From: Kribbella sp. VKM Ac-2569
Lineage (GTDB): Bacteria; Actinomycetota; Actinomycetes; Propionibacteriales; Kribbellaceae
Direction of reading: 5' to 3'
Assembly (NCBI RefSeq): GCF_004216905.1
Contig: NZ_SGXJ01000005.1
Location: forward strand, 558,001-622,000
DNA length: 64,000 nt
Each line of letters opens with the position of its first letter. Positions within the stretch are counted from its first letter, which is position 1. The notes beneath the pieces were generated by a model. That model saw nothing but the letters and a program-made list of their open reading frames with translations. It made no database searches and was not told the origin of the DNA. Below are positions 17,913 through 25,329 of the stretch, piece by piece. A program made the position numbers and the translations under genes.

Positions 17913-18953
17913 ATGGCCGACACCCACCGGATCCGCTTCGAACCGGTCGACATCGAGATGGACGTCACGGAGGACGACAAGATCCTCGACGCGGCGTTCC
18001 GGCAGGGCATCCACCTGATGCACGGGTGCCGGGAGGGGCAGTGCTCCGCCTGCAAGTCGTACGTCCTGGACGGTGACCTGCAGATGGAGCGCTACTCCAC
18101 CTTCGCCTGCAACGACGCCGAGGTCGCCGAGGGGTACGTGCTGCTCTGCCGGGCGCATGCCTTCAGTGACTGCACGATCGAGCTGCTCAACTTCGACGAG
18201 GACGAGCTGCTCGGCGGCGTCCCGATCCAGACAGTCGGCGCCCGCGTCGAGGCGATCGATCCCGTCACCCGGGACATCGTCTCGCTCCGGCTGCGAACCG
18301 AGCGACCCTTCGAGTTCCGGCCGGGGCAGTACGCCGACATCACCATCCCCGGCACCGACGAGCACCGATCGTTCTCGATGGCGACCACCCAGTCGACGCC
18401 GGACGAGATCGAGTTCCTGATCAAGAAGTACCCGGGCGGCCGGTTCTCCGCCCTCCTCGACGGCGAGCTCGCGGTCGGCGACGAGTTGTCGCTGACCGGG
18501 CCGTACGGCTCGTCGACGCTGAAGGACGGCCATGTGCTGCCGGTGATCTGCGTCGCCGGCGGGGCCGGGATGGCCCCCATCCTGTCGATCCTGCGACACC
18601 TGCGGGAGACCGGCAGCACGCGTCCGGTCCGGTTCTACTACGGCGCCCGTACGGCGGCCGACCTGTTCTACCTGGATGCGATCGAGGATCTCGGCGCGGA
18701 TCTCACCGGCTTCGAGTTCATCGCCTGCCTGTCCGAGTCGGCTCAGGGCTCGGACGGGCTGCAGGTCGAGCAGGGCAACGTCACCGACATCGTCGAACGG
18801 CGGGAGCCCGATCTGCACCGCAGTGAGGTGTACCTGTGCGGCCCGCCGCCGATGGTCGACGCCGCCTTGGCGTTGCTCGAGGCAAGCAACGTGCCGAAGG
18901 ACCAGGTCTTCTACGACAAGTTCACCAGCCCAGCGACCAACGATGGAGCCTGA
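17913..18953 (+). CDS. prmB: Monooxygenase reductase component (PrmB/MimB type)
   Basis: A 346-residue electron-transfer protein that passes electrons from NADH to the hydroxylase. The N-terminus is a plant-type [2Fe-2S] ferredoxin with Cys39, Cys44, Cys47 and Cys79. The rest is a ferredoxin-reductase module: RPGQYADITIPG and RSFSMA for FAD, GPYGSSTL, then VAGGAGMAPILSILRHL and CGPPPMVDAALALL for NAD. AGGAGG lies upstream of the ATG, 31 bases after the large subunit. Confidence 0.96.
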   Translation: MADTHRIRFEPVDIEMDVTEDDKILDAAFRQGIHLMHGCREGQCSACKSYVLDGDLQMERYSTFACNDAEVAEGYVLLCRAHAFSDCTIELLNFDEDELLGGVPIQTVGARVEAIDPVTRDIVSLRLRTERPFEFRPGQYADITIPGTDEHRSFSMATTQSTPDEIEFLIKKYPGGRFSALLDGELAVGDELSLTGPYGSSTLKDGHVLPVICVAGGAGMAPILSILRHLRETGSTRPVRFYYGARTAADLFYLDAIEDLGADLTGFEFIACLSESAQGSDGLQVEQGNVTDIVERREPDLHRSEVYLCGPPPMVDAALALLEASNVPKDQVFYDKFTSPATNDGA

Positions 18954-18954
18954 G

Positions 18955-20052
18955 ATGACAGAAACCAAGCAGCGCAGCTTTCCGACGATCGAGTTCACCG
19001 ACTCCGAGGCCGGCGCGCTGGAGTTCCCGAGCTCGACCAGCCGCGCGTACAACTACTACAAGCCGGCCAAGCTGCGCGCGACGATGTACGAGGACGTCAC
19101 CGTCGACGTGCAGCCGGACCCGGAGCGGCACCTGAGCCAGGGCTGGATCTACGGCTTCGGCGACGGTCCGGGCGGCTACCCGAAGGAGTGGACGGCCGCG
19201 AGGTCGTCGAACTGGCACGCCTTCCTCGACCCGAACGAGGAGTGGGACCAGACGATCTACCGCAACAACTCGGCCGTCGTTCATCAGGTCGACCTGTGCC
19301 TGCAGAACGCGAAGCGGGCCCGTGCGTACGACAGCTGGAACCCGGCCTGGCTGAAGTTCATCGAGCGGAACCTGGGCGCCTGGATGCACGCCGAGAACGG
19401 CCTCGCCCTGCACGTGTTCACCAGCATCCAGCGGTCCGGCCCGACGAACATGATCAACACCGCGGTCGCGGTCAACGCCGCCCACAAGATGCGGTTCGCC
19501 CAGGACCTCGCCCTGTTCAACCTGGATCTGTCGGAGGCCGACGTACCCTTCGACGGCGCCGCCCACAAAGAGGTCTGGAAGAGCGCACCGGAATGGCAGC
19601 CGACCCGTGAGGTGGTCGAGCGGCTGACGGCGGTGGGGGACTGGTGCGAGTTGTTGTTCGCCGCCAACATCGTCTTCGAGCAGCTGGTCGGGTCACTGTT
19701 CCGGACCGAGCTGGTGATGCAGATCGCCGCTCGTAACGGCGACTACATCACGCCGACCATCGTCGGCACCGGCGAGTACGACTACGACCGCGACCTCGGC
19801 TACACCCGCAACCTGTTCCGGCTGCTGACCCGGGACGCCGAGTACGGCGAGACCAACAAGGTGCTGTTCGGCGAATGGCTCGCGACCTGGGTGCCGCGCT
19901 GCCTCGATGCCGCGCACGCGTTGCAGCCGATCTGGTCGCAGCCGGCCGAGAAGTCCGTCACGTTCGCATCCAGCCTGGACGCGGCCAAGCAGAAGTTCCG
20001 TTCGCTGCTCGAGGATCTCGGGCTCGACTCTCCGAAGGAGCTGGACCAGTGA
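18955..20052 (+). CDS. prmC: Monooxygenase hydroxylase small subunit (PrmC/MimC type)
   Basis: A 365-residue beta subunit of the hydroxylase. It has the same fold as the large subunit but lacks the iron-binding ExxH pairs, as expected. Typical segments are SRAYNYYKPAKLRATMYEDVT and GWIYGFGDGPGGYPKEWTA. ATG 18955 is chosen: it follows the reductase stop by one base and has GGAG at the right distance; an alternative ATG lies four codons upstream inside the reductase gene. The stop overlaps the next start as GTGA. Confidence 0.94.
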   Translation: MTETKQRSFPTIEFTDSEAGALEFPSSTSRAYNYYKPAKLRATMYEDVTVDVQPDPERHLSQGWIYGFGDGPGGYPKEWTAARSSNWHAFLDPNEEWDQTIYRNNSAVVHQVDLCLQNAKRARAYDSWNPAWLKFIERNLGAWMHAENGLALHVFTSIQRSGPTNMINTAVAVNAAHKMRFAQDLALFNLDLSEADVPFDGAAHKEVWKSAPEWQPTREVVERLTAVGDWCELLFAANIVFEQLVGSLFRTELVMQIAARNGDYITPTIVGTGEYDYDRDLGYTRNLFRLLTRDAEYGETNKVLFGEWLATWVPRCLDAAHALQPIWSQPAEKSVTFASSLDAAKQKFRSLLEDLGLDSPKELDQ

Positions 20053-20390
20053 GCATGCAGTTCGGATCGGCCACCGAGTTCTCCAACAAGTGCGGCGTGA
20101 CCCTGATGAACACGCCGATCGGCCGGGTCGTCGCGGAGGTGATGGGCGCCAAGGAGGGCGTCGAGCTCACCGAGTACCCCTCCATGATCCGGGTCGACGG
20201 CGTGGGCCTGCTGAACTTCGACTACGCCGAGCTGACCGACGCGCTCGGGTCGGAGTTCGACGGCTCGGTCTTCGAGGAGATCAGCTCGACCCACTACGGC
20301 CGGATGGTCCACCTGGACGACAAGACCATCCTGTTCGCCAGCCCCGAGGACGCCGCCGAGTACATCGGCTTCGACCTCACCACGAAGTGA
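20049..20390 (+). CDS. prmD: Monooxygenase coupling protein (PrmD/MimD type)
   Basis: A 113-residue effector protein that docks on the hydroxylase and regulates turnover. It belongs to the MmoB/DmpM family: NKCGVTLMNTPIGRVVAEVM, then SMIRVDGVGLLNFDYAELTDALG. GTG at 20049 overlaps the stop of the small-subunit gene (GTGA) and is preferred for coupling; ATG at 20055 is the alternative, two residues shorter. Confidence 0.93.
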   Translation: MSMQFGSATEFSNKCGVTLMNTPIGRVVAEVMGAKEGVELTEYPSMIRVDGVGLLNFDYAELTDALGSEFDGSVFEEISSTHYGRMVHLDDKTILFASPEDAAEYIGFDLTTK

Positions 20391-20397
20391 GGCCGGG

Positions 20398-21417
20398 ATG
20401 TACGAGAAGAACGGCGAGAAGTACTTCATCGTCGACGCGCACATCGCCCTGTGGGACGCGCGCGCGGCGAACCAGAAGAACATCCACGGCAAGCAGTTCA
20501 TCGACTGTTTCTACGACTACCACAAGAACCTGAGCCCCGAAGAGGAGGTCTGGGACTACGACACCTACACCTACTACGGCGGGCAGCGGTTGCTGAAGGA
20601 CCTCTTCGAGGACGGGTACGTCGACCACGCGATCTTCCAGCCCGCGATCCTGAGCGACTTCTACGTCAACGGTTTCGGGCAGACCGAGGACGCACTCGCG
20701 CTGACCCGGGCCAACCCCGGCAAGCTCACGTACAACCACGCCTGGGACCCGCGGCACGCGGAGGCCGGGCTCGAGCAGCTGCGCAAGGACGCCGCGCGGA
20801 TGAACCTGCAAGGCGTCAAGCTCTACACCGCCGAGTGGTACGGCGACTCGCGCGGCTGGAAGCTGGACGACCCGTGGTCGCGGCGCTATCTCGAGGAGTG
20901 CCTCGAGCTCGGGATCAAGAACATCCACGTGCACAAGGGCCCCACGATCAGGCCGCTGGACCGGGACTCGTTCGACGTCGCGGACATCGACAAGGTGGCG
21001 ACCGACTACACCGACCTCAACTTCATCGTCGAGCACGTCGGCCTGCCCCGGCTGGAGGACTTCTGCTGGATCGCGACCCAGGAGCCCAATGTGTACGGCG
21101 GTCTCGCGGTGGCGATGCCGTTCATCCACACCCGGCCGGGCTACTTCGCGCAGATCATCGGTGAGCTGCTCTACTGGATCGGCGAGGACCGGATCCTGTT
21201 CTCCAGCGACTATGCGCTCTGGACGCCGAAGTGGCTGGTCGAGGCGTTCGTGGACTTCCAGATCCCGGTGGAGCTGACCGAGTACGCGCCCATCACCGTC
21301 GAGCAGAAGAAGAAGATCCTCGGGCTGAACGCGGCAGCGCTGTACGGCCTCGACGTACCCGAGGAGCTCAGGCTCCCCGCGGGTGCCGGGTCGAGGGAAG
21401 AAGCCGTGGCGTCATGA
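20398..21417 (+). CDS. Amidohydrolase-family protein of the monooxygenase operon
   Basis: A 339-residue amidohydrolase-2 (ACMSD-like TIM barrel) protein. Visible elements are FIVDAHIALWDARA, where HxH is replaced by HIA, NIHVHKGPTIRPL, FIVEHVGLPRLEDFCW and ILFSSDYALWTPKW with a conserved Asp. The first metal motif is incomplete, so it may bind one metal or none. Related genes follow the coupling-protein gene in other propane monooxygenase operons; a role in maturation of the hydroxylase rather than in carbon metabolism is possible. The end overlaps the next gene as ATGA. Confidence 0.85.
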   Translation: MYEKNGEKYFIVDAHIALWDARAANQKNIHGKQFIDCFYDYHKNLSPEEEVWDYDTYTYYGGQRLLKDLFEDGYVDHAIFQPAILSDFYVNGFGQTEDALALTRANPGKLTYNHAWDPRHAEAGLEQLRKDAARMNLQGVKLYTAEWYGDSRGWKLDDPWSRRYLEECLELGIKNIHVHKGPTIRPLDRDSFDVADIDKVATDYTDLNFIVEHVGLPRLEDFCWIATQEPNVYGGLAVAMPFIHTRPGYFAQIIGELLYWIGEDRILFSSDYALWTPKWLVEAFVDFQIPVELTEYAPITVEQKKKILGLNAAALYGLDVPEELRLPAGAGSREEAVAS

Positions 21418-22139
21418 TCGCGGTCGCCCAGTCGCTGCAGTCCGAGGTCGTCGCGGCCCTGGCGACCGTCGTCGACCCTGAGCTGGACCAGCCCATCACC
21501 GACCTCGGCTTCGTCCGGTCGATCCGGATCGACCGGACCGGTGTGACGGTCCACCTCCGGCTGCCGACCTCGTTCTGCGCACCCAACTTCGCCTACCTGA
21601 TGGCATCCGACGCGGTCGACGCCCTGCGTCGGGTGCCCGACGTGGGGAAGGTGACCGTCCTGCTCGACGATCACCACGACTCCGACAAGATCAACGCCGG
21701 CCTGGCCGCGGACGCGGGGTACGTCGGCACCTTCGGATCCGAGGCCGAGCAGGACCTGGACGAGCTGCGCCGGATCTTCCAGCGCAAGGCGCACACGGCC
21801 GCGATGGAGCGCAGCGTGATGGCGCTGCTCAGATCCACCGGTACGACCGTCGAACAGTTGCCCGGGCTCACGCTCGGGCAACTGCCCGGCGGCTCCCACA
21901 AGGACGCCCTGCTGCGTCGCCGCGCCGCCATCGGGCTGGGCATCCGGCCGGACGACCTGGTGCTGGTCGACGACGACGGCGTACCGGTGCCGCCCGACGC
22001 CGTGCCGGCGCGGTTGCGTTTCGCCAAGGCCGTACGGATCTCGGTCGAAGGCAACGCGCACTTCTGCCGCGGCCTGCTGGCCACCAGGTACGACAACGAG
22101 CCGGGCGGCCTCATCACCGATACGAGGAGGACCACATGA
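21414..22139 (+). CDS. DUF59/MIP18-type iron-sulfur or metal-assembly protein
   Basis: A 241-residue protein. The N-terminal 90 residues are a DUF59 domain (SEVVAALATVVDPELDQPITDLGFVRSI, then RLPTSFCAPNFAYLMASDA with the conserved Cys), found in proteins that help deliver Fe-S clusters or iron. The remaining 150 residues are an unrecognised extension with ELRRIFQRKAHTAAMERSVMALL. ATGA overlaps on both sides place it firmly within the operon. By context it may help load iron into the hydroxylase; this is inferred. Confidence 0.82.
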   Translation: MIAVAQSLQSEVVAALATVVDPELDQPITDLGFVRSIRIDRTGVTVHLRLPTSFCAPNFAYLMASDAVDALRRVPDVGKVTVLLDDHHDSDKINAGLAADAGYVGTFGSEAEQDLDELRRIFQRKAHTAAMERSVMALLRSTGTTVEQLPGLTLGQLPGGSHKDALLRRRAAIGLGIRPDDLVLVDDDGVPVPPDAVPARLRFAKAVRISVEGNAHFCRGLLATRYDNEPGGLITDTRRTT

Positions 22140-23161
22140 GAGCGGTGCAGGTGATCGGGTATCACACCAAGCTTCAGCTCACCGAGATCCCGGAACCGAA
22201 GATCACCGGACCGCTGGACGTCATCGTGCGGATCGGCGGCGCGGGCGTCTGCCGGACCGATCTGCACATCCTCGAAGGCCAGTGGGCCGAGAAGAGCGGC
22301 GTACGGCTGCCATACACGATCGGGCACGAGAATGCGGGCTGGGTGCACGCGGTCGGCGACGCCGTCACGCACGTCTCGGTCGGCGACAAGGTGATCCTGC
22401 ACCCACTGATCACCTGTGGTCTGTGCCGGGCCTGCCGCTCGGGCGACGACGTGCACTGTGAAGCGAGCAGCTTCCCGGGCATCGACACTGACGGCGGGTA
22501 CGCCGACTATCTGCGGACGACTGCCCGCAGCGTCGTACGGATCGACGATCGCCTGGAGCCGGCCGACGTGGCGGCGCTGGCCGATGCCGGGCTCACGGCG
22601 TACCACGCCGCGGCCAAGGCGGCGCGAGCACTCCGGCCCGGCGCCGTCTGTGTACTCATCGGCGCCGGCGGGCTCGGGCACATCGGGATCCAGGTGATGA
22701 AGGCGATCTCGGCGGCCACGCTGGTTGTTGTCGATCGCAACAAGGCGGCGGTCGATCTGGCGGTGGAGATCGGTGCCGATCACGGAATCGTTGCCGATGG
22801 CACGCACGTCGAACAGGTCCGGGAGCTGACCGGTGGTGCCGGCGCGGAGGCGGTGATCGATTTCGTCGGTGAGGGCGGCGCGACCGCGGACGGGGTGGCG
22901 ATGCTCCGGCGGGCCGGCAACTACTACGTCGTCGGGTACGGCGAGAACCTCGACGTACCGACCATCGACGTCATCTCGACCGAGATCAACTTCATCGGGA
23001 ACCTGGTCGGCTCCTACAACGACCTGCAGGACCTGATGGAGCTCGCGGCGCAGGGAAAGGTCGCGCTGCACACCACGAAGTACCCGCTGGAGGACTTCCA
23101 GCGGGCCCTCGACGACCTCGACCGCGGCCTGGTCCGCGGCCGGGCGATCCTCATTCCCTAG
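22136..23161 (+). CDS. Zinc-dependent alcohol dehydrogenase
   Basis: A 341-residue medium-chain dehydrogenase. Catalytic zinc region: CRTDLHILEGQW and GHENAGWVHAVGD. Structural zinc: CGLCRACRSGDDVHC. The Rossmann motif is VLIGAGGLGHIGIQVMKA, with VVDRNK after it, suggesting NAD. In this operon it most likely oxidises 2-propanol, the monooxygenase product, to acetone. It starts within an ATGA overlap and ends 13 bases before the GroEL gene. Confidence 0.93.
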   Translation: MRAVQVIGYHTKLQLTEIPEPKITGPLDVIVRIGGAGVCRTDLHILEGQWAEKSGVRLPYTIGHENAGWVHAVGDAVTHVSVGDKVILHPLITCGLCRACRSGDDVHCEASSFPGIDTDGGYADYLRTTARSVVRIDDRLEPADVAALADAGLTAYHAAAKAARALRPGAVCVLIGAGGLGHIGIQVMKAISAATLVVVDRNKAAVDLAVEIGADHGIVADGTHVEQVRELTGGAGAEAVIDFVGEGGATADGVAMLRRAGNYYVVGYGENLDVPTIDVISTEINFIGNLVGSYNDLQDLMELAAQGKVALHTTKYPLEDFQRALDDLDRGLVRGRAILIP

Positions 23162-23174
23162 CAGGAGGTTGACC

Positions 23175-24824
23175 ATGGCGAAGGAACTGCGGTTCAACAC
23201 CGACGCCCGGCGGTTGCTCGAGTCCGGCGTGAACGCGCTGGCCGACGCGATCAAGGTGACACTCGGGCCGAAAGGCCGCAACGCGGTGCTGGAGAAGCTC
23301 ACCGGCCCGCCGACCATCACCAACGACGGTGTCACGATCGCGCGGGAGATCCAGCTGCGCGAGCCGTTCGCCAACATGGGCGCCCAGTTGGTGAAGGAAG
23401 TCGCGATGAAGACCAACGGGGTGGTCGGCGACGGCACCACCACCGCGACCGTGCTCGCCCAGGCGATGGTCCGCGAAGGGCTGCGCGAGGTCGACGCCGG
23501 CGCGAACCCGATGCGGGTACGGCGCGGCATCGAGCAGACCGTGGCGGTCGTGATCGAGACGCTGCGGAGCTGGGCCGTCGAGGTCGGCGGCCGCGACGAG
23601 CTGCGGCACATCGCGACCCTGGCGGCCAGCGACGACGAGACCATCGGCGCGGTGATCGCGGACGCGGTCGACTGGGTCGGGCGCAACGGCGTCGTCACCA
23701 CCGAGGAGTCCGACACGCTCGGGATGTCGGTGGAGGTCGTCGACGGCATCGAGTTCGATCACGGGTACGTGTCGGCGTACATGGTCACCGACCGGGAGCG
23801 GATGGAGACCGTCTACGACAACCCGGTGATCCTGCTGACGAACAAGAAGATCACCCAGGTCCAGGACATCATGCCGACCGTCGAGATCGCCAAGCGCGCG
23901 GACCGTCCGCTCGTCGTCCTGGCCGAGGACGTCGACGGGCCGGCCCTGCAGTTGCTGGTCGGCGGCAACATGCACAACACGATGCGGTCCGTCGTCGTGC
24001 ACGCTCCCGGCTTCGGGCACCGCCGGATCGCGGAGCTGGAGGATCTCGCCACCGCGCTGGGCGGCACCGTGATCGCGAAGGACACCGGCCTCGACCTGCA
24101 CGAGGTCAGCCGGGACCACCTGGGCTCCTGCGACCGGATCACGATCACCGAGAACAGCACCACGATCGTCGGCGGTCACGGCGACGCGTCCCTGGTGGAG
24201 GCGCGGATCGCCCAGCTGGAGAAGCAGTTCGAACGGGCCAAGATCGACGCCGACCAGGACAGCCTGCAACTGCGGATGGCGCGGCTGGCCGGCAAGGTCG
24301 CGGTGATCCGGGTCGGCGGCGCGACGAGCGTCGAGCTGAAGGAACGGATGCTGCGGGTCGACGACTCGCTCGCCGCGACCCGCGCCGCACTCGAGGAGGG
24401 TGTCCTCGCCGGAGGCGGAACCGCCCTGGTCCAGGCACAGGCGGCGTTGTCGAAGCTGGAGCTGAGCGGTGACGAGGCGATCGGACGGGAGATCGTCCGG
24501 CGGGCGCTCCCGGAACCGCTGCGGTGGATCGCGATCAACGCCGGGTACGACGGCGACGACGTGGTCGCCCAGGTCGCCGGACTGCCGCGCGGCCACGGCT
24601 TCAACGCACTCACCGGCCAGTACGGCGACATGATCGCCGAGGCGGTCATCGACCCGCTGAAGGTCACCCGGGCGGCGCTGGAGAGCGCGGCCTCGATCGC
24701 GGCGCTGCTGATCACCACCGAGACCGCGGTCGTCGAGGAGATCCTCGGCAATCCCGGCGCGATCATGGCGCCCGGCTTCGGCGACCTCGCCGAGGGTATG
24801 GTCCGCCCGTCCAACATCTACTGA
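23175..24824 (+). CDS. Dedicated GroEL-type chaperonin of the monooxygenase operon (MimG type)
   Basis: A 549-residue chaperonin of the HSP60 family. It shows KVTLGPKGRNAVLEK, the ATP motif VGDGTTTATVLAQAMV, and GGGTALVQAQAAL near the C-terminus. The C-terminus ends MVRPSNIY, so the usual Gly-Gly-Met tail of housekeeping GroEL is missing, and there is no groES next to it. In mycobacteria the mim operon carries a chaperonin needed for productive folding of the hydroxylase; the same role is inferred. AGGAGG lies seven bases upstream of the ATG. Confidence 0.94.
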   Translation: MAKELRFNTDARRLLESGVNALADAIKVTLGPKGRNAVLEKLTGPPTITNDGVTIAREIQLREPFANMGAQLVKEVAMKTNGVVGDGTTTATVLAQAMVREGLREVDAGANPMRVRRGIEQTVAVVIETLRSWAVEVGGRDELRHIATLAASDDETIGAVIADAVDWVGRNGVVTTEESDTLGMSVEVVDGIEFDHGYVSAYMVTDRERMETVYDNPVILLTNKKITQVQDIMPTVEIAKRADRPLVVLAEDVDGPALQLLVGGNMHNTMRSVVVHAPGFGHRRIAELEDLATALGGTVIAKDTGLDLHEVSRDHLGSCDRITITENSTTIVGGHGDASLVEARIAQLEKQFERAKIDADQDSLQLRMARLAGKVAVIRVGGATSVELKERMLRVDDSLAATRAALEEGVLAGGGTALVQAQAALSKLELSGDEAIGREIVRRALPEPLRWIAINAGYDGDDVVAQVAGLPRGHGFNALTGQYGDMIAEAVIDPLKVTRAALESAASIAALLITTETAVVEEILGNPGAIMAPGFGDLAEGMVRPSNIY

Positions 24825-24850
24825 GCGGGACCCAAGGAGCGCGTGGACGC

Positions 24851-25267
24851 ATGATCGAGCCGACCTCGCCACAGCTCGCCACCGCGGCCAGGACTTTCGG
24901 CCTGTTGCTGGCGCCGGTCCGACTGCACCTGGTCGCGTTGGCGAGTTGTGGCGAGTACGACGTCGGCACGCTGGCTGCCCGGGTGGGCGTCAGCGTGCCG
25001 ACGGCGAGCCAGCACCTGGCCAAACTCCGCCTCGCCGGCCTGGTGACTGCCCGACGCGAGGGCCGCCGGCAGTTCTACACCGTCCAGGACCCCCACGTGA
25101 TCGCACTGGTCGAGCAGATCTTTGCCCACGTCGCTCCCGACGGCTCCCTCGCGCCGGACCCGCCCAGGCTGGGAGCCGCAGGTTTTCCCTTGCCTGTTGC
25201 GGAGCGCGACCAATTACTTCCGTGGCCGATACAACGGACGTATGGTCTCCGCGGCTCTGTGCGTTGA
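24851..25267 (+). CDS. ArsR-family regulator
   Basis: A 138-residue winged-helix protein. LLLAPVRLHLVALASCGEYDVGTLAARVGVSVPTASQHLAKL holds the helix-turn-helix and RLAGLVTARREGRRQFYTVQDP the wing. The pattern matches metal/ligand-sensing ArsR proteins, but no clear metal-binding CxC is present. It follows the chaperonin by 26 bases on the same strand and may tune the operon or the next gene; neither is shown by the sequence. The C-terminal 30 residues are unstructured. Confidence 0.85.
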   Translation: MIEPTSPQLATAARTFGLLLAPVRLHLVALASCGEYDVGTLAARVGVSVPTASQHLAKLRLAGLVTARREGRRQFYTVQDPHVIALVEQIFAHVAPDGSLAPDPPRLGAAGFPLPVAERDQLLPWPIQRTYGLRGSVR

Positions 25268-25329
25268 CCCAGGGCTACGGGAGCGCCGCCTCGGGACGGC
25301 GACCCGCCAAGAAACATCCGGAGTACGTG

